A stretch of DNA of 64,000 bases, from the NCBI RefSeq assembly GCF_904831005.1, contig NZ_LR882982.1, positions 1,488,001-1,552,000 on the forward strand, given 5' to 3'. This document shows, in pieces, positions 24,492-34,200 of the stretch (position 1 is its first letter; the number at the start of each line of letters is the position of its first letter). The stretch is from Microbacterium hydrocarbonoxydans. GTDB lineage: Bacteria; Actinomycetota; Actinomycetes; Actinomycetales; Microbacteriaceae. The position numbers and the translations under genes are program-made. Below the pieces are notes generated by a model that had not been told where the DNA came from, did no database searches, and saw only the letters and a program-made list of their open reading frames with translations.

Positions 24492-25379
24492 TGGCGTCTG
24501 CGGCGTCCCCGACGAGGCAGGCGGCGTCCTCAGCACTGACAGCTGGCCACCGATGAGCGCGACGAGGACCAGCGCGATCCCGAGCGCCTGAATCCGCGTG
24601 AACGTCTCCCCAGCCACGATGGTCCCCAGCAGCGTCGCGACGACTGGTGAGAGCAGTGCGAGCAGTCCGGGAGCGATCACGGGGAGCTGCTGGATCCCTC
24701 GGAACCACAGCGTGTAGGCGAGCAGGCCGCCGACAGATCCCAGCCAGACATATCCGAGCACAGCTCCACCGTCGACGGCGGCCGGCATTCCTTCGAAGAG
24801 CAGGGTGACCGGCAGGAGGACGAGACCGCCGGCCGTCAGCTGCCACCCCGCATATGCCACGGGCCCGATGCCCGCAGGTCGCCCCCACCGCTTGGTGAGG
24901 ACCATGCCGAGCGCCGTCGCGGTCACGCCACCGAGCGCTGCGAAGAAACCCACGGCATCGAGCTGTGCGGCGGGTCCCAGTACGACGAGGGCCACGCCGC
25001 CGGCGCCCAGCACGGCGGCGGCAGCCGTGAGCGGTCGGATCCGATCTCGGAGCACGAGCGCGCTCATGCCGAGGATGATCAACGGCTGCACGCCCGCGAC
25101 GGCCGCCGCGACTCCGCCGGGCAGCCGCTCGGCGGCGAGGAAGAGCAGGGGGAAGAACGCCCCGATGTTCAGGGTGCCGAGAACGAGGGACTTCAGCATC
25201 CAGCCCCGCGGCGGCAGGGAGCGACCGATCGCCAGGGCGATGATCCCCGCGGGCAGCGCACGGAGAAGGGCGGCCAGGAACGGATGTCCCTCGGGGAGCA
25301 ACTCCGTCGTCACGAGGTACGTGGTGCCCCACGAGAGCGGAGCCAGCGCGGTGAGGAAAAGGAGCAGTGCGCGTGTCAT
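24468..25379 (-). CDS. EamA/DMT family transporter
   Basis: 303-residue membrane protein with ten hydrophobic helices in two EamA halves; 'WGTTYLVTTELLPEGHP' in the first helix and 'GQLSVLRTPPASSGTP' after the last. DMT members usually export amino acids or other metabolites. ATG 25379 begins at the first helix. Divergent from a LysR regulator 78 bases away, the classical arrangement for a regulator controlling an exporter. Confidence 0.88.
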   Translation of the reverse strand: MTRALLLFLTALAPLSWGTTYLVTTELLPEGHPFLAALLRALPAGIIALAIGRSLPPRGWMLKSLVLGTLNIGAFFPLLFLAAERLPGGVAAAVAGVQPLIILGMSALVLRDRIRPLTAAAAVLGAGGVALVVLGPAAQLDAVGFFAALGGVTATALGMVLTKRWGRPAGIGPVAYAGWQLTAGGLVLLPVTLLFEGMPAAVDGGAVLGYVWLGSVGGLLAYTLWFRGIQQLPVIAPGLLALLSPVVATLLGTIVAGETFTRIQALGIALVLVALIGGQLSVLRTPPASSGTPQTPAVTAFRP

Positions 25380-25404
25380 GTCACCAGCTTGAGCGCGCTG
25401 GCCA

Positions 25405-25421
25405 CATGCGTCCAACGCATG
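25405..25421. promoter_or_regulatory. candidate LysR-type operator
   Basis: CATGCG and CGCATG, separated by five bases, form an inverted repeat of 17 bases in the 78-base region between the exporter and lysR starts. Position and symmetry fit a LysR binding site. Confidence 0.45.
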
Positions 25422-25457
25422 GTTGTCACACCGTCCATGAAGAGTGATCATTGATGG

Positions 25458-26327
25458 ATGGACCTGCAGCAGTTGAGGTACGTCGTCGAGGTCGCCTCCG
25501 CGTCGAGCTTCACGCGCGCCGCCGAACGATGCTTCGTCACACAGTCCGCCCTCAGCCACCAGATCGCCGCCCTGGAGCGCGAGCTCGGACAACGGCTCTT
25601 CGTCCGGTCGAGTCGCAGCGTGCGCACCACGGAGGCGGGGGAGGCCTTCCTGATCCACGCGAGGAAGGCGGTGCTCGCGGCCGACGACGCTCGAGAGGCC
25701 GCTGCTGCGGCAGCCGACCGGGTAGTGGGCACTCTGCGTCTCGGGGTGATTCCCACAGCCAGTGCGATATCGGTGCCGCAGGCCATAGCCCGCTTCCGAG
25801 CGGCGCATCCTGACGCTCGGGTCGAGCTTTCCGCGGGCAACAGCGACGCCCTCGCCGATGCGGTGCGGAGGGACGAGATCGATGTGGCCCTGCTCGGCCT
25901 GCATGCAGATGCCGTGCTGCGGGGAATCGGCGCGCGGGAGCTCGGTCGCGAACGCCTGGTGGCCGCCGTGCCACCGGGACATCGGCTCTCGGACCGGACC
26001 GATGTCGGGCTGGCGGACCTCGCCACGGAGGTCTTCGCGGACTTTCCTGCCGGCACGTCGGGCCGTGCGCAGGGAGACACGGCGTTCGCTGCCTCCGGTC
26101 TCTCGCGCGATGTCGCGTTCGAAGCCGACTCCTCGGAGCTCATTCTCGGACTCGTCGCCGAGGGCCTGGCCGTCGCCCTTCTCGCTCCGGGCGTGATCGC
26201 CGCCTCGTCCACGGGGGCGGTCGCCGTCGAGGTGACCGACGGTCCCGTGCGCGTCCAGTACGTCGTATGGGACGAGCGTGCACCCCGCAGTGTCGCGTCC
26301 GCCTTCCTCCGCGTCATCGGGGCCTGA
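25458..26327 (+). CDS. LysR family transcriptional regulator
   Basis: 289 residues. N-terminal winged HTH 'MDLQQLRYVVEVASASSFTR' then 'CFVTQSALSHQIAALERELG'; C-terminal effector domain from about residue 90 ('GTLRLGVIPTASAISVPQAI'). Probably regulates the divergent DMT exporter and itself. Effector unknown. Confidence 0.9.
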   Translation: MDLQQLRYVVEVASASSFTRAAERCFVTQSALSHQIAALERELGQRLFVRSSRSVRTTEAGEAFLIHARKAVLAADDAREAAAAAADRVVGTLRLGVIPTASAISVPQAIARFRAAHPDARVELSAGNSDALADAVRRDEIDVALLGLHADAVLRGIGARELGRERLVAAVPPGHRLSDRTDVGLADLATEVFADFPAGTSGRAQGDTAFAASGLSRDVAFEADSSELILGLVAEGLAVALLAPGVIAASSTGAVAVEVTDGPVRVQYVVWDERAPRSVASAFLRVIGA

Positions 26328-26345
26328 GCGCTCTCAGAAGACGAA

Positions 26346-26374
26346 ACGGGCCCGGAGGAATCCTCCGGGCCCGT
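26346..26374. terminator. bidirectional terminator between lysR and glpK
   Basis: Arms 26346-26359 and 26361-26374 are perfect 14-base complements around one central base. On the minus strand the stem follows glpK by 19 bases; on the plus strand it follows lysR by 18 bases. Confidence 0.8.
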
Positions 26375-26392
26375 CTCCTCAGAACTCCGAGG

Positions 26393-27907
26393 TCACTTCA
26401 CGTCTTCGTCGACCCAGTCCATCGACTTGCTGACGGCCTTGCGCCACAGTCGCAGCTGGCGGTCGCGCTCGGCGTCCTCCATCGAGGGCTCCCAGCGGCG
26501 GTCCTCCTGCCAGTTGGCCGACAGGTCATCCAGACCGTTCCAGAAGCCGACCGCCAGACCGGCTGCGTAGGCAGCGCCCAGTGCGGTGGTCTCGGCGACC
26601 ACGGGGCGAACAACAGGGACCCCCAGGACGTCGGCCTGGAACTGCATCAGCGCGTCGTTCGCGACCATTCCGCCGTCGACCTTGAGCTCGGTCAGGTCGA
26701 CGCCTGCATCGGCGTTGACGGCGTCGAGGACGTCGCGGGTCTGGAATGCGACGGCCTCGAGCGCTGCGCGAGCGATGTGGTTCTTGTTCGCGTAGCGGGT
26801 GAGGCCCACGATGGCGCCGCGAGCGTCAGGACGCCAGTAGGGCGCGAACAGACCGGAGAACGCGGGGACGATGTACACGCCGCCGTTGTCGTCGACCTGC
26901 TTGGCGAGCTCTTCGACCTCCGGCGCGGAGCCGATGATGCCGAGCTGATCACGGAGCCACTGGATCAGGGATCCGGTGACGGCGATCGAGCCCTCGAGCG
27001 CATAGTGCGTGGGTCCGTCGCCGAGCTTGTAGCCGACCGTGGTGAGCAGCCCGTTCTTCGAGTGGACGATCTCTTCGCCCGTGTTGAAGATGAGGAAGCA
27101 CCCGGTTCCGTAGGTGTTCTTGCTCTCGCCCGTGTTGAAGGCGGCCTGGCCGAAGGTCGCCGCCTGCTGGTCGCCCAGGATGCCGGCGATCGGCGTCTCA
27201 CGCAGCAGCGACGAGTCCTCGGCTGCGCCGTAGACCTCTGAGGAAGAACGGATCTCGGGCATCATCGAACGCGGCACGCCGAACGCCTCGAGGATGTCGT
27301 CACGCCACTCGAGCGTCTCGAGGTCCATGAACATCGTGCGTGACGCGTTGGTGACGTCGGTCACATGCACGCCGCCGTCGACGCCGCCCGTGAGGTTCCA
27401 GAGCACCCAGCTGTCCGTCGTGCCGAAGACGAGGTCGCCGGCGTCGGCCTTCTCGCGTGCGCCCTCGACGTTCTCGAGGATCCATGCGATCTTGGTGCCG
27501 GAGAAGTAGGTGGCGAGGGGCAGGCCCACGACAGGCTTGAACCGCTCGACGCCGCCGTCTGCCGCAAGCCGGTCGACGATCTCCTGCGTGCGGGTGTCCT
27601 GCCAGACGATGGCGTTGTAGACGGCCTTGCCGGTCGTCTTGTCCCAGACCACGGCGGTCTCACGCTGGTTGGTGATTCCGACGGCGGCGATGTCGTGACG
27701 CGTCAGGTCGGCACGGCTCAGTGCGAGTCCGATGACCTCCTGCACATTGCGCCAGATCTCGGCCGGGTCGTGCTCGACCCAGCCCGCCTTCGGGAGGATC
27801 TGCTCGTGCTCCTTCTGGCCGGTGGCGACGATGCTGCCTTTCTTGTCGAAGATGATCGCGCGGCTGGAAGTGGTGCCCTGATCGATGGCGATGATGTAGT
27901 CGGCCAT
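26393..27907 (-). CDS. glpK: glycerol kinase
   Basis: Phosphorylates glycerol to glycerol-3-phosphate. 504 residues, typical. FGGY-family start '[19 protein letters not shown]', '[14 protein letters not shown]' and '[19 protein letters not shown]'. ATG 27907 has AAAGGAG seven bases upstream. Third gene after glpD and glpF on the same strand; 29 bases after glpF. Supplies the substrate for GlpD. Confidence 0.96.
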   Translation of the reverse strand: MADYIIAIDQGTTSSRAIIFDKKGSIVATGQKEHEQILPKAGWVEHDPAEIWRNVQEVIGLALSRADLTRHDIAAVGITNQRETAVVWDKTTGKAVYNAIVWQDTRTQEIVDRLAADGGVERFKPVVGLPLATYFSGTKIAWILENVEGAREKADAGDLVFGTTDSWVLWNLTGGVDGGVHVTDVTNASRTMFMDLETLEWRDDILEAFGVPRSMMPEIRSSSEVYGAAEDSSLLRETPIAGILGDQQAATFGQAAFNTGESKNTYGTGCFLIFNTGEEIVHSKNGLLTTVGYKLGDGPTHYALEGSIAVTGSLIQWLRDQLGIIGSAPEVEELAKQVDDNGGVYIVPAFSGLFAPYWRPDARGAIVGLTRYANKNHIARAALEAVAFQTRDVLDAVNADAGVDLTELKVDGGMVANDALMQFQADVLGVPVVRPVVAETTALGAAYAAGLAVGFWNGLDDLSANWQEDRRWEPSMEDAERDRQLRLWRKAVSKSMDWVDEDVK

Positions 27908-27936
27908 TGTGTTCTCCTTTGAAGTCAGGTTCGGGT

Positions 27937-28689
27937 TCAGGCGAGGTTGAGCAGCACCGGCGCTGCGAGGGCGGCGAGGACACCACCGATGAGCGGACCG
28001 ACGACCGGGACCCACGAGTAGGACCAGTCGCTGGAACCCTTGCCCTTGATCGGGAGGATGGCGTGAGCGATGCGCGGTCCGAGGTCACGGGCAGGGTTGA
28101 TGGCGTAGCCGGTCGGCCCACCGAGGGACGCACCGATGGCGACCACGACGAGTGCGACGGGGAGCGCGCTGAGGGGTCCGAGGCCTCCCGGGACGCCGAT
28201 GTCGGCGACGCCGTAGTCAGCGAAGGCGAACACCGCGAACACGAGGACGAAGGTGCCGATGATCTCGGTCACGAGGTTCCACCCGTACGAGCGGATCGCG
28301 GGGCCCGTCGAGAAGACGCCGAGCTTGTTCGCGGGCTCGGGCTCCTCGTCGAAGTGCTGCTTGTACGCGAGCCAGGTGAGGACCGCACCGACGATCGCGC
28401 CGAGGAGCTCCGCGCCGGTCGCCACGGCGAACTGCGAGAAGTCGATCTTTTCTCCGACGAGGAGACCGATGCCGACGGCGGGGTTGAGGATCGCTCCCGA
28501 GTACGCGGAGGCGAGGACACCCACGAAGACCGCGAGACCCCATCCCCAGTTGACCATCAGGAAGCCGCCGCCGAACCCCTTGTTCTTCGCGAGGGCGACG
28601 TTGGCGACGACACCACAACCCAGGAGGATCAGCATCGCTGTGCCGACGAACTCCGACAGGAAGTAGAGACCGAGATTCACATCAGTCAT
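27937..28689 (-). CDS. glpF: glycerol uptake facilitator (aquaglyceroporin)
   Basis: 250-residue MIP-family channel with six membrane helices. Both pore motifs are present: 'NPAVGIGL' near residue 65 and 'NPARDLGPR' near residue 200; the Asp after the second NPAR is the glycerol-channel mark. Start ATG 28689 preceded by GAAAGG. Lies between glpD and glpK; a strong hairpin separates it from glpD. Confidence 0.94.
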   Translation of the reverse strand: MTDVNLGLYFLSEFVGTAMLILLGCGVVANVALAKNKGFGGGFLMVNWGWGLAVFVGVLASAYSGAILNPAVGIGLLVGEKIDFSQFAVATGAELLGAIVGAVLTWLAYKQHFDEEPEPANKLGVFSTGPAIRSYGWNLVTEIIGTFVLVFAVFAFADYGVADIGVPGGLGPLSALPVALVVVAIGASLGGPTGYAINPARDLGPRIAHAILPIKGKGSSDWSYSWVPVVGPLIGGVLAALAAPVLLNLA

Positions 28690-28709
28690 GTCTTCATTGA
28701 CCTTTCTCG

Positions 28710-28737
28710 AGTGCCAGGGCCCCTTAGCCCTGGCACT
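28710..28737. terminator. hairpin between glpD and glpF
   Basis: Arms 28710-28720 and 28727-28737 are perfect 11-base complements around a six-base loop. On the minus strand it follows glpD by 44 bases and ends 20 bases before the glpF ATG. No T tract, so it could be a partial terminator, an mRNA-stability stem or an operator. Confidence 0.6.
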
Positions 28738-28781
28738 TGTTGGGAATTACGCCGCGTGGAGGGCGGCGTTCGGATCTCTCG

Positions 28782-30491
28782 TCAGCCGCGTGCGCGGGAC
28801 GAGATCTGGAGTCCATGTCGTTCGTTGAGCAGCAGACGCGTCTGCTCGAGCTCGGCATCGTGCCGCGCACGATCCCAGTCGAGCAGAGGAGCCAGGGCGT
28901 CGGCAAGCTCTTCGAGCACATCCGCGTCAGCATGCCCGACGAATGCGATACTCGTGCGGCGCAGGATGACATCCTGCAGCCGTGCCACCATCTCGTTCTC
29001 GACCATCCAGGCCAGTTCGCGCGTCGAGAGATCGCCGCCTGCGAGGGGAGTGTCGTCGCCCCGCTCGATGAACTCCCACACTTGCGCGGCGCGCGTGCCG
29101 TAGCGGGCGAGCAGTCGCTCTGCTCTGTCGCCTGCTCCGGGGAGGTTCTCCTGGATCCAGATGCGGCGGGCCTTCTCCGTGCGGGGGAAGTCGCGTCCGC
29201 CGCCGATCGCGCGTCCGACGGTCGACACCGTACGGGTGCGCCCGATCAGACCGAGTACGACATCCGACAGCGATTCGCCGAGTGCGCGGAAGGTGGTCCA
29301 CTTCCCTCCGACAAGGCTCACGAGCGGTGCCGGGCCCTTCTCATCGACTTCGATGCGATAGTCGCGAGACACGAATCCGGGAGCCGTGTCCTCATGGCGC
29401 GGCAGCGGACGGATCCCCGAGAAGTTGTAGACGATCTGCTCACGCGTCACGTCGATCTCCGGGAACACGTGGTGGATGAGCTCGAAGAAGTAGTCGATCT
29501 CCTCCTCCGTGCACACCGGAACCTCGCGCGGATCGGCATCGATGTCGGTCGTCCCGACGAGAACGCGGCCCTTCAGCGGGTAGATCAAGACGATGCGTCC
29601 ATCGGAGTGCTCGAAGAAGATCTCGCGTCCGCGTGTGGCCTCGAGGAGTTCGGGGTGGTCCAGCACGATGTGCGACCCCTTCGTTCCGCCCATGAACGTC
29701 GTGTCGGTGCCGAGCGAGTCGTTCGTGAGGTCGGTCCACGGGCCAGAGGCGTTGACCACGACGTCCGCGGTCACGGCGAATTCCGTCCCGCTCTCGCGAT
29801 CGCGGAGCAGCACGTCGGCACCGTCGCGGCCGATCGCCTCGACGTAGTTCAGAGCGACCGCGCCCGGGTGGGCGGCGCGTCCGTCCTGAAGGACATCGAG
29901 CGCGAGACGCTCGGGGTCGTGCATCGACGCGTCGTAGTACGTCGCGGTGTACTTGATGTTCGGGTCGAGCGAGGGGAGCTCTGCGAGAGAGCGCCTGCGT
30001 CCGAGGAACCGGTGACGGGGGACCGTGCCGCCATCGCGGGAGAACGTGTCGTAGATCGTGAGTCCGACCTTGATGAGGAACGCGCCGCGCTCCTGGGGCT
30101 TGCCGCTCTTGTGGGTGAGGAAGCGCAGCGGGGCGGAGAGGATGCCGGAGAAGGTCGAGTAGATCGGGATCGTCGTCTGCAGCGGCTTCACGTAGTGAGG
30201 TGCGATCTTCAGCAGACCGTTGCGCTCCTCGACGGATTCGCGCACGAGACGGAACTCGCCGTTCTCCAGATAGCGGATGCCGCCGTGGATCATGTGGCTG
30301 GAGGCTGCTGATGCGCCGGAGGCGAAATCTCCGCGTTCGACGAGCAGCACGTCCACGCCCTGGAGCGCGAGGTCACGGAACGTGGAGATCCCGTTGATTC
30401 CTGCTCCGATGACGACGACGCTGGTGCGTCCGGACTCACGTACGGCGCGGACGTCCGCGCGTTCGGGTGATGAGTGTGTCGACTCGATCAT
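28782..30491 (-). CDS. glpD: aerobic glycerol-3-phosphate dehydrogenase
   Basis: FAD-dependent membrane-associated enzyme oxidising glycerol-3-phosphate to dihydroxyacetone phosphate and passing electrons to quinone. 569 residues. FAD-binding 'VVVIGAGINGISTFRDLAL' at about 26-44 and 'HGGIRYLENGEFRLV'. ATG 30491 with GAAGGG upstream. Divergent from the SorC-type regulator with a palindromic operator candidate between. Confidence 0.95.
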   Translation of the reverse strand: MIESTHSSPERADVRAVRESGRTSVVVIGAGINGISTFRDLALQGVDVLLVERGDFASGASAASSHMIHGGIRYLENGEFRLVRESVEERNGLLKIAPHYVKPLQTTIPIYSTFSGILSAPLRFLTHKSGKPQERGAFLIKVGLTIYDTFSRDGGTVPRHRFLGRRRSLAELPSLDPNIKYTATYYDASMHDPERLALDVLQDGRAAHPGAVALNYVEAIGRDGADVLLRDRESGTEFAVTADVVVNASGPWTDLTNDSLGTDTTFMGGTKGSHIVLDHPELLEATRGREIFFEHSDGRIVLIYPLKGRVLVGTTDIDADPREVPVCTEEEIDYFFELIHHVFPEIDVTREQIVYNFSGIRPLPRHEDTAPGFVSRDYRIEVDEKGPAPLVSLVGGKWTTFRALGESLSDVVLGLIGRTRTVSTVGRAIGGGRDFPRTEKARRIWIQENLPGAGDRAERLLARYGTRAAQVWEFIERGDDTPLAGGDLSTRELAWMVENEMVARLQDVILRRTSIAFVGHADADVLEELADALAPLLDWDRARHDAELEQTRLLLNERHGLQISSRARG

Positions 30492-30554
30492 CTTCGACCC
30501 TTCTCTCTGCGTGCTCCCAGCTTCGACCCGTGCGCCCACTGTGCGCAAGCCCGC

Positions 30555-30568
30555 TGCACATATGTGCA
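30555..30568. promoter_or_regulatory. palindromic operator candidate between glpD and the SorC-type regulator
   Basis: TGCACATATGTGCA, a perfect 14-base palindrome, lies 64 bases before glpD and 25 before the regulator ATG. The nearby TGTGCGCAAG at about 30540-30549 resembles its right half, so a second half-site is likely. Confidence 0.55.
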
Positions 30569-30592
30569 AGGATCGATGTCCAGGAGGTCGAC

Positions 30593-31564
30593 ATGGCGCA
30601 GCCAAGCGCAGAATCCCGGGATGCAAAGCTGATCGCCGCGCTCACCGCGGCTCAGCTCTACTACATGCAGGACAAGACCATGGAGGTGATCGCGAAGGAG
30701 CTGCACACCTCGCGGTCCTCCGTGTCGCGCCTTCTGAGCTACGCACGCGAGAGCGGGCTCGTCGACATCCGCATCAACTCACCGCTCGAACGACTGGGCA
30801 TGCTCGAACAGCGCATCCGTGATCGACATCGAGTGGTCGCGCATGTCGTGCCGATCCCGGAGATCGTCAGCGAGGTCGAGCGGCTCGAGCGGGTGGCGCT
30901 GACGGCGGGTCGCATGCTGTCGCAGTTCGTCGACTCCAACATGATCGTCGGCGTCGCCTGGGGATCGACGATCAGCGCCGTGAGCCGGGGTCTCACGCAG
31001 AAGGAGACCCACAACACGACGTTCGTGCAGCTCAACGGTGCGGGAAACACGCAGACGAGTGGTGTCGAGTACTCCAGCGACATCCTGCAGCGCTTCGGAA
31101 GTGCGTTCGGAGCGCAGGTTCAGCAGTTCCCCGTTCCCGCGTTCTTCGATGACCCGTCGACCCGAGAGGCGATGTGGCGCGAACGGAGCACGCGGCGCGT
31201 GCTCGATCTCCAGTCGAAGATGGACATCGCCGTGTTCAGCCTCGGGTCGCCGGCCGCCGAGGTCCCGAGCCGGGTCTACGTCGGGGGATACCTGAGCAGG
31301 GATGACTATCGGAGCCTGCGCGAGGATCATGCCATCGGTGACGTCGCGACGGTGTTCTTCCGTGCCGACGGGTCGTGGCGCGACATCCGGGTGAATGCGC
31401 GAGCTACCGGCCCCGGTCTCGATCGGCTGCGTCGAGTGCCGCGTCGCGTGTGCGTGGTGTCAGGGGTTCCCAAGCTCGTGAGTCTCAGAGCAGCGATCGC
31501 CGCAGACCTCGTCACCGACGTCGTGCTCGATGAAGGCCTGGCTCGGATGCTCGTCGAGGACTGA
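30593..31564 (+). CDS. SorC/DeoR-type sugar-binding transcriptional regulator
   Basis: 323 residues. HTH at about 20-50 ('LYYMQDKTMEVIAKELHTSR', 'SSVSRLLSYARESGLVDI') and a C-terminal sugar-phosphate isomerase-like effector domain with 'VDSNMIVGVAWGSTISAV'. Likely controls the divergent glycerol genes and senses a phosphorylated metabolite such as glycerol-3-phosphate or DHAP (inference from position). ATG 30593 has AGGAGG 6 bases upstream; an upstream in-frame ATG exists but precedes the operator. Confidence 0.87.
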   Translation: MAQPSAESRDAKLIAALTAAQLYYMQDKTMEVIAKELHTSRSSVSRLLSYARESGLVDIRINSPLERLGMLEQRIRDRHRVVAHVVPIPEIVSEVERLERVALTAGRMLSQFVDSNMIVGVAWGSTISAVSRGLTQKETHNTTFVQLNGAGNTQTSGVEYSSDILQRFGSAFGAQVQQFPVPAFFDDPSTREAMWRERSTRRVLDLQSKMDIAVFSLGSPAAEVPSRVYVGGYLSRDDYRSLREDHAIGDVATVFFRADGSWRDIRVNARATGPGLDRLRRVPRRVCVVSGVPKLVSLRAAIAADLVTDVVLDEGLARMLVED

Positions 31565-31566
31565 AC

Positions 31567-32718
31567 TCACGGTCCGTCGGTCGACGACTCGGGGCCGGAA
31601 CGGAACTCGCGTATGAGGTGCTGCACGACCGCCCCGAGGTCTCCTCCTGTGGCGTTGGCGATCGTCAGCTGCCGCTCGTAGCTGGCGCCGTCGCTCAGGA
31701 TCGACCCGATGCTGCCGAATTCGCGCACGCAGCCGAGCTCGACTGCGACCGGGGCGAGGTCTTCGATGATCTCGGCCAGGTGATCGCGCACGGGGCGCTG
31801 AGTGCCGGCGGCGTCGACGATCACTCGGGCATCGAGCCCGTAACGGGCGGCGCGCCACTTGTTCTCGCGGTGGAACCAGGCCGGCATCGTCGCAAGGTCG
31901 CGACCCTCGTCGAGCTGGCGCGAGAGATGCTCGACGAGTACCTGCACCAGGGCGGCCATCGCAGCGAGTTCGGGAAGTGTCGACAGGCCGTCGCACGCGC
32001 GCACCTCGATCGTTCCCCATCGAGGTGCGGGACGGATGTCCCAGCGAACCTCGGTCGCATCGGCCATGACGCCGGTCCTGACCATGTCCTCGAGGTAGGA
32101 CTCGTACTGCGACCAGTCGGTCAGCGGCCAGGGGAGTCCTGCGGTCGGCAGCTGCTGGAACACGAGCGCTCTGTTCGACGCGTATCCGGTGCGCTCGCCC
32201 GCCCAGAACGGGCTGGATGCTGCCAGAGACTGCAGATGCGGGAGGTAGGCGGCCAGCGCGTTGATGATCGGGATCACCTTTCGCTGATCCTCCACTCCGA
32301 TGTGGACGTGGATCCCCCAGATCATCATGTTCCGACCCCACCACTGGGTGCGCTCGATGAGTGTGTGGTAGCGGGTCTTGTCCGTGACTTCCTGGTCGTA
32401 CCACTGCGCGAACGGATGGCTTCCGGCCGACAGCAGTTCGATACCGGCGGGGTCCGTGGCGGTTCGCACGGCGGCGATGGCGTTGGCGATGTCGTCCACC
32501 GCGTGAGCGACGGAATCGCCGATGCCACTGGTGACCTCGATCGTGTTCGTGAGCAGTTCGCCCGTCACCGTGTGGCGCTCGTCGGCGCTCTCCGCCTCGA
32601 GCGCCGCCAAGAGCTCGGGCGCGCGACCGACGAGATCGCCGCTCGCCGGATCAGCGAGCATGATCTCCCACTCCAGGCCGACGGTGGACCGCGCGGACGG
32701 CGCGAAATCGAGCTTCAC
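31567..32718 (-). CDS. YbdK-type carboxylate-amine ligase (glutamate-cysteine ligase 2 family)
   Basis: 383 residues of the GCS2 fold. Landmarks 'TVGLEWEIMLADP', 'WGIHVHIGVED' and 'SSPFWAGERTGYASNRALV'. In vitro such proteins show weak gamma-glutamylcysteine synthesis, but actinobacteria make mycothiol rather than glutathione, so the true substrate is open. GTG 32718 is preferred over the ATG at 32745 because CAGACT lies six bases upstream of it. Stop is two bases from the convergent SorC gene. Confidence 0.85.
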   Translation of the reverse strand: MKLDFAPSARSTVGLEWEIMLADPASGDLVGRAPELLAALEAESADERHTVTGELLTNTIEVTSGIGDSVAHAVDDIANAIAAVRTATDPAGIELLSAGSHPFAQWYDQEVTDKTRYHTLIERTQWWGRNMMIWGIHVHIGVEDQRKVIPIINALAAYLPHLQSLAASSPFWAGERTGYASNRALVFQQLPTAGLPWPLTDWSQYESYLEDMVRTGVMADATEVRWDIRPAPRWGTIEVRACDGLSTLPELAAMAALVQVLVEHLSRQLDEGRDLATMPAWFHRENKWRAARYGLDARVIVDAAGTQRPVRDHLAEIIEDLAPVAVELGCVREFGSIGSILSDGASYERQLTIANATGGDLGAVVQHLIREFRSGPESSTDGP

Positions 32719-32724
32719 GAGCTC

Positions 32725-32730
32725 AGTCTG
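32725..32730 (-). promoter_or_regulatory. leaderless -10-like box of the YbdK gene
   Basis: CAGACT on the minus strand, six bases before GTG 32718. Confidence 0.35.
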
Positions 32731-32927
32731 ACACGCTGTGCGCATGACACTGCAACCGCCGTGTCGCTCCGTTTCGCTCCTGGCGCGCGCATCTGGCAGA
32801 ATAGAAGGTCGGACGACGTGCTCGACCCTCTATCCAGCACTCGTCCACCTCATTTGAGCTTCCGCCGGGTGTGCACCCCACTCTCCAGGCGACCGGTTCG
32901 TTTCCTTCCACACAATTCAGGAGAATC

Positions 32928-33362
32928 GTGGCTGTCAAGATTCGTCTCAAGCGCCTGGGCAAGATCCGCGCGCCGTACTACCGCATCGTCGTCGCCGACT
33001 CGCGCACCAAGCGCGATGGTCGAGTGATCGAGGAGATCGGCAAGTACCACCCCACCGAGGAGCCCTCGTTCATCGAGGTCGACTCCGACCGTGCTCAGTA
33101 CTGGCTCTCCGTCGGCGCGCAGCCGACCGAGCAGGTCACCGCCCTTCTCAAGATCACGGGCGACTGGGGCAAGTTCAAGGGCGACAAGGACGCGAAGTCC
33201 ACGCTCAAGGTCGCAGAGCCCAAGGCTCCGTTCGAGATCGACGCCGCGAAGAAGTCGGTCGTCAAGCCCAAGGCGGAGAAGAAGGTGGAGACTCCTGCTG
33301 AGGAGGCTCCCGCCGCTGCCGACGCGGAGGCCGCTGAGGCTCCCGCCGCCGACGCGGAGTAA
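32928..33362 (+). CDS. rpsP: 30S ribosomal protein S16
   Basis: 144 residues; the S16 core '[20 protein letters not shown]' takes up the first 80 or so, then a Lys-rich linker and an Ala/Glu-rich tail ('[19 protein letters not shown]') not found in short S16 proteins. GTG 32928 with CAGGAG upstream. First gene of rpsP-KH-rimM-trmD. Its transcript probably starts near 32820 after CAGAAT at about 32796-32801, giving a long leader. Confidence 0.95.
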   Translation: MAVKIRLKRLGKIRAPYYRIVVADSRTKRDGRVIEEIGKYHPTEEPSFIEVDSDRAQYWLSVGAQPTEQVTALLKITGDWGKFKGDKDAKSTLKVAEPKAPFEIDAAKKSVVKPKAEKKVETPAEEAPAAADAEAAEAPAADAE

Positions 33363-33368
33363 TTCGTC

Positions 33369-33599
33369 GTGCTCGCCGCCGCGCTCGAACACATCGTCAA
33401 GGGGATCGTCGATCACCCGGAGGATGTGCGTATCGACTCGTCCACCTCGCCGCGAGGCGATCTCCTCGAGGTGCGTGTGCATCCCGATGATCGTGGACGC
33501 GTGATCGGGCGCGGCGGCCGCACCGCCAAGGCACTGCGTACGCTCATCTCCGCTCTTGCGGACGGGCGTCGCGTCCGCGTCGATGTCGCGGATGACTGA
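33369..33599 (+). CDS. khpA: KH-domain RNA-binding protein KhpA
   Basis: 76-residue single KH domain with 'HPDDRGRVIGRGGRTAKALR' (GXXG loop in GRGG). KhpA proteins bind RNA broadly and in Gram-positives pair with KhpB; in some species they affect cell elongation. GTG start six bases after rpsP; overlaps the rimM start by 8 bases. Conserved position between rpsP and rimM. Confidence 0.92.
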   Translation: MLAAALEHIVKGIVDHPEDVRIDSSTSPRGDLLEVRVHPDDRGRVIGRGGRTAKALRTLISALADGRRVRVDVADD

Positions 33600-34200
33600 C
33601 GTGGTGTCGAAAGACCGCAACCAGGGCAAGAACCAGCTGCGAGTGGGGCGCCTCGTCAAGGCCCACGGCCTCAAGGGCGCCCTCAAGCTCGAGCTGTACA
33701 CCGACAATCCGGAGAGACGGTTCACCACCGGGGCCGAGTTCACGTTGCAGGTGCCCGAGGCATCTCCGTGGCATGGCAAGACCGTGGTCGTGCGCGAGTA
33801 TCGCGTGATGAACGGCAACCCCGTCGTCTTCCTGCAGGACGTCGACGATCGCGATGCGGCTGAGACCCTCGTCCGTGCGATCCTCTGGATCGATCAGGAT
33901 TCCGACGAGGTCGAGGACGACGCGTGGTTCGATCACCAGCTCGTCGGTCTCGACGTCGTACGCGATGACGTCGTCGTCGGGAAGGTCGCACGAGTCGACC
34001 ACTTCCCGGCGCAGGATCTTCTCATCGTCCGCGCGGGCGACAGCGAGATCCTCGTGCCGTTCGTCAAGGCGATCGTGCCGACAGTGGATGTGAATGCCGG
34101 GCGCGTCGTCGTGACCCCGCCTCCGGGACTCTTCGAAGAGCTGCCGGACACCTCGGACGGCACCGACGCGGAGTCCTCGGACTCAGACGTCTCCGAGTGA
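33592..34200 (+). CDS. rimM: 16S rRNA processing protein RimM
   Basis: Assists 30S head assembly by binding S19. About 202 residues. N-terminal barrel '[20 protein letters not shown]', PRC-barrel with '[15 protein letters not shown]' and '[19 protein letters not shown]'. A Ser/Asp-rich tail '[12 protein letters not shown]' extends beyond the family end. ATG 33592 inside khpA is used; GTG 33601 is also possible. Ends GTGA-overlapping trmD. Confidence 0.9.
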   Translation: MTDVVSKDRNQGKNQLRVGRLVKAHGLKGALKLELYTDNPERRFTTGAEFTLQVPEASPWHGKTVVVREYRVMNGNPVVFLQDVDDRDAAETLVRAILWIDQDSDEVEDDAWFDHQLVGLDVVRDDVVVGKVARVDHFPAQDLLIVRAGDSEILVPFVKAIVPTVDVNAGRVVVTPPPGLFEELPDTSDGTDAESSDSDVSE

